From Christiangramia sp. (GTDB lineage: Bacteria; Bacteroidota; Bacteroidia; Flavobacteriales; Flavobacteriaceae), in the NCBI GenBank assembly GCA_024635735.1, contig JAGXII010000128.1, forward strand, positions 1-5,203: a stretch of 5,203 nucleotides of DNA. The letters are read 5' to 3'. Each line of letters starts with the position of its first letter. Within the stretch, counting starts at the first letter, position 1. This document shows, one piece after another, positions 1 to 5,203 of this stretch. The translations under genes and the position numbers were made by a program. The notes below the pieces were generated by a model. The model was not told where the DNA came from. It saw only the letters and a list, made by a program, of their open reading frames with translations, and did not search any database.

Positions 1-75
1 ATGTGTTGCTTCAAGAATGATATGGTTCTTCAAATAATTCCCCGAGATCAAAAAAAAGCAGAAGATTATAGTTTA

Positions 76-1266
76 CTATTCAACATTATCTATTGGAATA
101 TCTAATATCGTTTTCAAAGACGCTTCTGGTGAAACCAGAATATTTTCTACCTGCATTTCCAAAGAAATTTCTTCAGGATAATCCCACACAGGACCAAGCA
201 TTACTGTGGTTATGTCATTTGCTTTTAATACTGTTTTACCTAAAGGCAGGTTTTGAATTAAAAACTTCGATTTTAATTTAACCTCATAATCAAGATCGGT
301 TTTATTAGAAATTTTAAGTTTTATTACCGGCATATTTTTAAATTCTTGACCTATTGCCTCAATAAAAACTGCGTTCTTAAAAAAGGGTTCTGCTTCCTTT
401 TGCCTTCCAATTAAATAATTTTCGAAGTATAACATGGTTCTCTTATCCAGTATCGCATCTTCAATAGCTTCCACTGACTTATTTTTAGCAAACACTAAAG
501 TGATGGGACGATGCGAACCTTTATAGCCGGAGGCTATCTCATGATGAGCATCAGAATTTGCAAACATGGTGAGCTTATACTTTTCAGCAATTTTATGAGC
601 TTCAATATTATATCTGGTAGAATTCACCACCTCAACTCCCCCTAAAATACCCTTCTGTAGGAGCTCTTTATGGAAATCTGTAAACAAATCTTTATCCTTG
701 CTTTTATCCCAGTCGTATTGCTTGTAATAATTTGGATGATTATAAAATACAAAACCTCCCTGACGCTTTACTTCGAGAAAAGGCGCCATTAACTCTTCTT
801 TTGTTATGTTATCTTTCATCACAAAATGTTTTTGACTCTGTTTCATATAATCGAATGGAATGGAATTTAAATTAGTAAGAAACAAAGCATTATTATGAAA
901 AGGAGGCACTCTTGGAGAAATTTCAGCTCCTTTTATCAATAAAATATCATTTTCATCAGCTATTTCCTTTGCAATTTCGAAGGCCCTTTCGCGATCACGT
1001 TTTACCTCGTCAGGATAGCCTTCATAATCTATATGCTCGGTAATTGAAATCACGTCCAGCCCGTCATGCTGAGCCTCTTTTACTCTGAAAGAAGGCCATA
1101 CGTGACCATCTGAAAATACGGTATGTGAATGAAAATCACATTTCAGGGTGACGTATCCAGGAATATCTGTAAGCTTTATTTTGTCATTCCTTTTTTTAAC
1201 TTCCTGTGCAGCGAGTTGCAACATAAAAACAAGGCAGAGAAGAAGCGGTAAGCGTTTTAAATTCAT
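76..1266 (-). CDS. Secreted PHP-domain metal-dependent phosphoesterase, Sb-PDE-like phosphodiesterase
   Basis: 396-residue exported PHP-fold hydrolase. A Sec signal peptide covers residues 1-20 (basic n-region, Leu-rich core, probable cleavage after Ala-Ala before Gln21). All nine usual PHP metal ligands can be picked out: H46 and H48 in DFHSHTVFSDG, D53 in the same motif, H78 in SITEHID, E115 in KGAEIS, H124 in FHNNA, H177 in YNHP, and D239 and H241 in NSDAH. This implies an intact, probably trinuclear metal site. Residues from about 300 to the end form a separate, mostly beta-like C-terminal segment. By family knowledge, such proteins resemble the Sphingobium phosphodiesterase Sb-PDE, which cleaves organophosphate diesters; the actual substrate here is inferred only. 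The ATG at 1266 is preferred because the signal peptide begins directly there; there is no clear ribosome binding site. It is transcribed divergently from the sulfatase operon and ends with TAG. A histidinol-phosphatase or polymerase role is unlikely given the export signal. Confidence 0.92.
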   Translation of the reverse strand: MNLKRLPLLLCLVFMLQLAAQEVKKRNDKIKLTDIPGYVTLKCDFHSHTVFSDGHVWPSFRVKEAQHDGLDVISITEHIDYEGYPDEVKRDRERAFEIAKEIADENDILLIKGAEISPRVPPFHNNALFLTNLNSIPFDYMKQSQKHFVMKDNITKEELMAPFLEVKRQGGFVFYNHPNYYKQYDWDKSKDKDLFTDFHKELLQKGILGGVEVVNSTRYNIEAHKIAEKYKLTMFANSDAHHEIASGYKGSHRPITLVFAKNKSVEAIEDAILDKRTMLYFENYLIGRQKEAEPFFKNAVFIEAIGQEFKNMPVIKLKISNKTDLDYEVKLKSKFLIQNLPLGKTVLKANDITTVMLGPVWDYPEEISLEMQVENILVSPEASLKTILDIPIDNVE

Positions 1267-1534
1267 CCAGTATTATTTAATTTAAAAAGACCAGAACCAC
1301 TGAGTTCCAGTATTCAATAATATCAATTGAAAAGCTAGGAGACTATAAAAGTTCTGTAAGATCCTGTAAAAATTTTCATTTTTAGAAAATTTTACTGTCT
1401 AAACTTCCTATTATGTTAATTATTTTCTGCGAAAAATAGAAAATTAAGGCGATTCTACTCTTCTTTTAAAAAATTTTATAGGATTTGATGATTTTTTGAT
1501 AATCTAATTTTAAAATTTTTAGAATATTTGAGTT
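1267..1534. promoter_or_regulatory. Divergent intergenic region between the PHP gene and the sulfatase operon
   Basis: A 268-bp, very A+T-rich region between two divergent starts, so it must hold promoters for both directions. No perfect Bacteroidetes -7 element (TAnnTTTG) was found on either strand. The nearest plus-strand candidates are TAGGATTTG at 1479-1487 (one base too long) and AATATTTG at 1523-1530 (one mismatch, with TTTG at 1495-1498 upstream); use of the latter would give an almost leaderless mRNA. On the minus strand TATTATTG (1322-1315) is a one-mismatch candidate. The region also contains a hairpin at 1366-1395, a CTGTAA direct repeat and paired TCTAA/TTAGA half-sites. No small gene is supported in it. 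That promoters exist here is inferred from the layout; their exact position is not resolved. Confidence 0.55.
1366..1395. repeat. Intergenic inverted repeat (hairpin or operator-like)
   Basis: The arms AAAATTTTC (1369-1377) and GAAAATTTT (1385-1393) are exact reverse complements around the 7-nt loop ATTTTTA. Allowing one bulged A on the left arm extends the pairing by two more base pairs, to GTA...TAC-type ends at 1366 and 1395. It sits about 100 bp from the PHP start and about 140 bp from the sulfatase start, so it is not at the end of any gene and has no following T-run of terminator type. It could be a protein-binding palindrome, a leader hairpin on the PHP or sulfatase transcript, or simply a by-product of A+T-rich DNA. 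Confidence 0.5.
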
Positions 1535-3073
1535 ATGAAGAAATTACTCATAGTATTCATTCTAGGCATTTTCTTTTCGTGCCAGGATAAAAAGGATCAA
1601 AAAGTAAGTTCCACTTCCGAAGAAAAAAGAAAGCCAAATATAGTTTTATTTTATGTAGACGATCTTGGCTATGGAGATGTAGGCTGCTATGGTGCAACGG
1701 CTGTAAAAACGCCTAATATTGATAAACTGGCGGCAAACGGAATTAAATTTACTGATGCTCACAGTGCAGCTGCAACCTGTACCCCCTCCAGATATTCGCT
1801 TCTCACAGGGAATTATGCTTTTCGTAATGATGCCAAAATTTTACCAGGGGACGCTCCTTTGCTTATAGATACTTCAAAAATTACGATGCCTAAAATGCTG
1901 CAAAATGCAGGCTATGCCACCGCAGTAGTCGGGAAATGGCATTTAGGACTTGGAATTGGACAAGTTGACTGGAACCAAAAAATTACCCCGGGAGCCAACG
2001 AAGTGGGTTTCGATTATAGCTACCTAATCCCGGCTACCGGAGACCGGGTTCCAACTATTTTTGTAGAAAATGGTAAAGCTGTGAATCTTTCAACAGATGA
2101 TCCTCTAACAATCAGTTATGACCATATTATTGGTAATCGCCCAACAGGGTTGCAACATCCAGAACTTTTAAAATATAAGGCCGACAGGCAACATAGCAAA
2201 ACCATCGTAAACGGCATTAGCCGAATAGGTTATATGGCCGGAGGGAAAAGTGCCGAATGGGTAGACGAAGAAATCCCATTTGTATTAACCGACCAGGCAA
2301 AAGGCTTTATAAATCGTAATAAAGAAAATCCGTTCTTTCTATATTATTCATTTCATGACATTCATGTTCCCCGAGCACCAAATCAAAAATTTCAGGGAAA
2401 GACAGACTTGGGACCTCGGGGAGATGCCATAGTTCAAATGGATTATGTGGTAGGTGAGATCGTTAAACAGTTAGAACAATTATCACTTTTGGAGGAAACC
2501 ATTATAATATTTACCAGCGATAACGGACCTATTCTAGATGATGGGTATTTTGATAAGGCTGAAGAATTAATAGGAGACCATAAACCCTCGGGGCCTTTTA
2601 GAGGAGCGAAATATAGCATTTATGAAGCCGGAACCCGCATGCCCACAATATTATCCTGGAAGGCTAATGTTGAACCTGCAGAATCTAAAGCATTATTAAA
2701 TCAGGTTGACCTATATGCATCTATTGCTTCATTAGTAGATCAGGATATACCTGAATATATTATAGACAGTGAAAATCATTTAGATGCCTGGCTGGGAAAA
2801 ACCCAAAAGGGTCGGGAAGAAATGATCGAGGAAGGTTTTACTCTTGCCTTACGCGATGGCCAATGGAAATATATCCAGCCGTTTACCACACAAAATAAAC
2901 CTGCCTGGATGGCTAACAAAAATATTGAAAGCGGTCTAATGTCAAAAGCACAATTGTTTAATCTGGAGAATGATATTTCTGAAGAAAATAATCTCGCGGA
3001 AAATAATCCTGATTTGGTTGAGAAAATGGAAGAAAGCTTACAAATGTTAATTGACAAATCTCAAGACAAGTAA
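1535..3073 (+). CDS. Lipoprotein sulfatase, S1 family (arylsulfatase / 6-O-sulfatase type, S1_15-like)
   Basis: 512-residue formylglycine-dependent sulfatase that hydrolyses sulfate esters, probably on a carbohydrate. The N-terminus is a type II signal with lipobox F-F-S-C16, so it should be lipid-anchored; the Asp/Lys-rich stretch after Cys16 could favour surface display, but that is weak. Active-site features: metal-binding D42-D43 in FYVDDLGYGD, the maturation motif C82-T-P-S-R86, K134 and H136 in GKWHLG, H274 and H277 in FHDIH, D329-N330 in FTSDNG, then H349 in DHKPSGP and K359 in FRGAK. All key residues of the family are present and the length is normal. The blocks GFDYSYLIPATGDRVP (158-173) and GPFRGAKYSIYEAGTRMP (353-370) recall SulfAtlas subfamily S1_15, which contains galactose- and GalNAc-6-O-sulfatases; this subfamily call is from memory. 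It is the first gene of the apparent operon, ends 3 nt before the next start, and has no obvious Shine-Dalgarno. An anSME-type maturase must be supplied from elsewhere. Confidence 0.95.
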   Translation: MKKLLIVFILGIFFSCQDKKDQKVSSTSEEKRKPNIVLFYVDDLGYGDVGCYGATAVKTPNIDKLAANGIKFTDAHSAAATCTPSRYSLLTGNYAFRNDAKILPGDAPLLIDTSKITMPKMLQNAGYATAVVGKWHLGLGIGQVDWNQKITPGANEVGFDYSYLIPATGDRVPTIFVENGKAVNLSTDDPLTISYDHIIGNRPTGLQHPELLKYKADRQHSKTIVNGISRIGYMAGGKSAEWVDEEIPFVLTDQAKGFINRNKENPFFLYYSFHDIHVPRAPNQKFQGKTDLGPRGDAIVQMDYVVGEIVKQLEQLSLLEETIIIFTSDNGPILDDGYFDKAEELIGDHKPSGPFRGAKYSIYEAGTRMPTILSWKANVEPAESKALLNQVDLYASIASLVDQDIPEYIIDSENHLDAWLGKTQKGREEMIEEGFTLALRDGQWKYIQPFTTQNKPAWMANKNIESGLMSKAQLFNLENDISEENNLAENNPDLVEKMEESLQMLIDKSQDK

Positions 3074-3076
3074 GTT

Positions 3077-4690
3077 ATGATAGAGAGCGTACATAGAATA
3101 ATCTTATTTTCTCTTATACTTTTTGCTTTAACTCCAATTCTGGCTCAAAAGACAAAGGATAAAAAAAGACCAAATATTTTATTTTGCATTGCTGATGATG
3201 CTTCTTTTCAGCATATGACGGCTTACGGATTTAATGTTCAGAAATGGGTTAATACTCCCGGTTTCGATCGTGTTGCAGAAAATGGAATTTTATTTAATAA
3301 AGCTTATACTCCCAATGCTAAATGTTCCCCCTCCCGATCATGCATATTAACCGGACGCAATCCCTGGCAGTTGGAAGAGGCTGCAAACCATAATCCTTTT
3401 TTCCCATTAAAATTCATAACTTTTATGGAAACCCTCGCCCAAAACGGCTATAGCACAGGCTACACCGGGAAAGGATGGGCTCCGGGTAATCCCGGGAAAA
3501 TAAATGGTAAACGCAGATTATTAACAGGACCTGGCTATAATTCTGAAAAAGAAGAAGTGCTGGCAAAAGGAATTAGTAAGAATAATTATACCGCAAACTT
3601 CGAACTATTTCTTGATTCAACATCCACGGAAAAACCATTTTGCTTCTGGTATGGGGGCCGGGAACCTCATCGCGGATACGAATATGGTTCCGGCGTGAAT
3701 AAAGCAAAAAAGAAAACTGCTGATATCGAGGAAGTTCCTCCATTCTGGCCAGATAATGAAACCGTGAGAAACGACATGCTTGACTATGCTGTTGAAGTAG
3801 AACATTTCGATTCCCATGTTGCGAAAATGATTACTTTACTTGAAGCACGAGGTCAATTAGATAATACCATAATTATTGTTACCTCAGATAATGGAATGCC
3901 TTTTCCACGTGTAAAAGGCAATGTGTACAACTACGATAATCACCTTCCGCTAGCTATAATGTGGAAAAACGGCATCAAATCTCCCGGAAGAGAAGTCGAT
4001 GATTTTGTAAGTTTTATAGATTTCGCTCCTACATTTCTTGAAGTTGCCAAAGTTGATTCTTCTAGATTCATGGAACCAATTCAGGGAAAATCGCTAACGC
4101 AGTATTTTTACAATATTTATGAAAAATCGGGCGATAAGAATAGAAATTATGTGTTACTCGGCCGGGAAAGAGCAGATGTTGGCCGACCTGATGATAACGG
4201 ATATCCGGTTCGTGCCATTTTAACCGATCAGTATTTTTATTCAAAAAATTATAAACCTGAAAGATGGCCCGCCGGAAATCCTGAAACCGGATATTTAGAT
4301 GCGGATGGCGGCCCTACCAAAACTGAAATACTCAATCTGAATCGAATGGATGGCTATATAGAATACTGGCAACTCTCCTTCGGAAAAAGACCTCCTGAAG
4401 AATTGTATAAAATTAAAAGAGATTCCTATTCCGTAAATAATGTTGCAAAGGATTCCGAATTAGCCGAAATAAAGACGGCCTTGCTTACCAAAATGGAAAG
4501 CGAACTTACAAAACAGGGAGATCCCCGGATGTTCGGAAATGGAGATATATTTGACAATTATAAGTACGGTAATCCTCGTGTGCGTGATTTTTACAATAGA
4601 TATATGAAAGGTGAAGATATTGCTACTCCCTGGGTGCGAAAATCAGATTATGAAAAGCTTGAATTAAAGAAAAAGCGAATAAAGGATTAA
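3077..4690 (+). CDS. Exported sulfatase, S1 family (heparan N-sulfatase/SGSH-like, S1_8-like)
   Basis: 537-residue formylglycine-dependent sulfatase. A Sec signal peptide covers residues 1-23 (hydrophobic I8-L22, probable cleavage after A23 before Q24), pointing to the periplasm or secretion rather than lipid anchoring. Metal ligands D40-D41 lie in CIADDASF, the maturation motif is C83-S-P-S-R87, K132 lies in TGKGWAPG, H198 in GREPHRG, D271-N272 in TSDNG, and K280 and H289 follow in the RVKGN...YDNH segment. The usual GKWH histidine is replaced here by the GKGW sequence, which I take as a subfamily trait rather than damage because every other site is intact. The C-terminal GDPRMFGNGDIFDNY block (from about 481) and the KCSPSRSCILTGRNPWQ block resemble the SGSH-like Bacteroidetes group (probably S1_8). 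Substrates in that group vary (N- or O-sulfate on glycans), so the substrate is unknown. It starts 3 nt after the previous stop, indicating translational coupling. It is not a duplicate of the upstream sulfatase: the two are similar only in catalytic motifs. Confidence 0.94.
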   Translation: MIESVHRIILFSLILFALTPILAQKTKDKKRPNILFCIADDASFQHMTAYGFNVQKWVNTPGFDRVAENGILFNKAYTPNAKCSPSRSCILTGRNPWQLEEAANHNPFFPLKFITFMETLAQNGYSTGYTGKGWAPGNPGKINGKRRLLTGPGYNSEKEEVLAKGISKNNYTANFELFLDSTSTEKPFCFWYGGREPHRGYEYGSGVNKAKKKTADIEEVPPFWPDNETVRNDMLDYAVEVEHFDSHVAKMITLLEARGQLDNTIIIVTSDNGMPFPRVKGNVYNYDNHLPLAIMWKNGIKSPGREVDDFVSFIDFAPTFLEVAKVDSSRFMEPIQGKSLTQYFYNIYEKSGDKNRNYVLLGRERADVGRPDDNGYPVRAILTDQYFYSKNYKPERWPAGNPETGYLDADGGPTKTEILNLNRMDGYIEYWQLSFGKRPPEELYKIKRDSYSVNNVAKDSELAEIKTALLTKMESELTKQGDPRMFGNGDIFDNYKYGNPRVRDFYNRYMKGEDIATPWVRKSDYEKLELKKKRIKD

Positions 4691-4706
4691 TTAAATTTTT
4701 TGGAGA

Positions 4707-5203
4707 ATGGAAAAAGAAATTCAAAAGCAAAATATTCAAAATGATAGGCATTTACTTACAAGGCGTGACTTTTTAAACATTTCAACAAAGGGAATAGGGC
4801 TCCTTACCGGAGCCGGGTTTTTAGGAACTTCTTTTTTAAGTGCTGCTGCTAATCACTCTCAAACTGCGAATCTATTAGACAAAGATTACCCATTTAAACT
4901 GGGAATAGCTTCGGGAGATCCGGAAGCAGATGGTTTTGTAATCTGGACCAGACTTGTAAAAAATGTGAAACTCGCCAATGGAGCTATTCCTGAAAGCCCT
5001 CAAGAAGTTAAATGGGAAATCGCTTCAGATAAATCGTTTTCGAATATAGTTCAGGAAGGGAATACTAAAACAGATCCTTTCTGGGCCCATTCTGTTCATA
5101 TTGAAGTGCAGAATCTTGAGGCTAATAAGAATTACTATTATCGATTTAAAACCGGATCATTTTACAGCCCGGTGGGCCGGAGCAAAACAACGCCGGCCAA
5201 TAC
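4707..5203 (+). CDS. phoD: PhoD-type alkaline phosphatase/phosphodiesterase, Tat-exported (5' part, cut by window edge)
   Basis: The first 165 codons are in the window and the frame is still open at the edge. A polar n-region of 17 residues precedes a twin-arginine motif, T18-R19-R20-D-F-L, followed by a Gly/Leu/Ala-rich hydrophobic stretch (about 28-47), a typical Tat signal. Next comes the conserved PhoD N-terminal domain opening, FKLGIASGDP...FVIWTRL (about 63-82), and a fibronectin-like beta region with YYYRF near 143-147. By family knowledge PhoD enzymes are Ca/Fe-dependent phosphatases that release phosphate from mono- and diesters outside the cytoplasm; the catalytic domain lies beyond the window, so its integrity cannot be judged. 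The ATG at 4707 is the only sensible start: an in-frame TAA lies at 4692-4694, and the Tat signal follows. A GGAG at 4702-4705 sits only one base from the ATG, too close for ideal use. The gene begins 16 nt after the sulfatase stop with no terminator between, so it is probably cotranscribed. The symbol refers to the family, not to proven orthology. Confidence 0.92.
   Translation, partial: MEKEIQKQNIQNDRHLLTRRDFLNISTKGIGLLTGAGFLGTSFLSAAANHSQTANLLDKDYPFKLGIASGDPEADGFVIWTRLVKNVKLANGAIPESPQEVKWEIASDKSFSNIVQEGNTKTDPFWAHSVHIEVQNLEANKNYYYRFKTGSFYSPVGRSKTTPAN

Noticed and set aside
10..33. Small inverted repeat TTCAAGAA / TTCTTCAA
   Set aside because: Short, with an internal C-C mismatch and no T-run; it could easily arise by chance.
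1..75. Possible gene ends or starts at the left edge, such as a short plus-strand frame ATG at 1 to TAA at 105, or a minus-strand TTG-started frame leaving the window
   Set aside because: All are very short, have no recognisable protein sequence, and the plus-strand frame overlaps the end of the PHP gene. Nothing decides among them.
45..78. Terminator for the PHP gene (T8 run on the minus strand just after the stop)
   Set aside because: The only pairing before the T-run is a 4-bp ATAG/CTAT stem, too weak to support an intrinsic terminator.
93..281. Plus-strand open frame of 62 codons
   Set aside because: It lies wholly inside the PHP gene on the other strand and its translation shows no domain or sensible N-terminus.
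2776..3057. Minus-strand open frame of 93 codons
   Set aside because: Antisense shadow of the first sulfatase's 3' end; Ser/Phe-rich translation with no recognisable family.
3074..3076. Frameshifted single sulfatase gene split in two
   Set aside because: Each reading frame has its own signal peptide, full motif set and normal family length, so these are two complete genes.
3617..3817. Minus-strand open frame of 66 codons
   Set aside because: Antisense shadow inside the second sulfatase, with no motif or ribosome binding site.

Overview
The window looks like the chromosome of a marine-type Bacteroidetes bacterium, most likely a member of the Flavobacteriaceae. The evidence is the strongly A+T-rich DNA, ATG starts mostly without clear Shine-Dalgarno sequences, a lipoprotein signal ending in F-F-S-C, signal peptides that end just before Gln, and the combination of exported S1-type sulfatases with a Sec-exported PHP phosphoesterase. 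The genus cannot be fixed from this stretch alone.

Layout. Positions 1-75 hold no gene that can be supported. On the minus strand (76-1266) lies a secreted PHP-domain metallo-phosphoesterase resembling Sb-PDE-type phosphodiesterases. A 268-bp A+T-rich divergent intergenic region (1267-1534) follows, containing a near-perfect hairpin and some possible operator-like repeats. To its right three plus-strand genes form a tight apparent operon. These are a lipoprotein sulfatase (1535-3073), a second sulfatase of a different S1 subfamily with a Sec signal peptide (3077-4690, 3-nt gap), and the 5' part of a Tat-exported PhoD-type alkaline phosphatase/phosphodiesterase (from 4707, 16-nt gap), which is cut off by the right edge.

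How the genes may work together. All four products are predicted to leave the cytoplasm and all hydrolyse esters of inorganic acids: two sulfate esterases and two phosphoesterases. This suggests a locus that strips sulfate and phosphate from an anionic substrate, for example a sulfated polysaccharide or a mixed organic sulfate/phosphate pool. No SusC/SusD pair, glycoside hydrolase, lyase or formylglycine-generating enzyme (anSME) lies in the window, so the substrate is not determined. Both sulfatases have intact Cys-x-Pro-Ser-Arg active-site motifs and depend on a maturase encoded elsewhere. I see no tRNA, rRNA, CRISPR, insertion sequence or broken gene.
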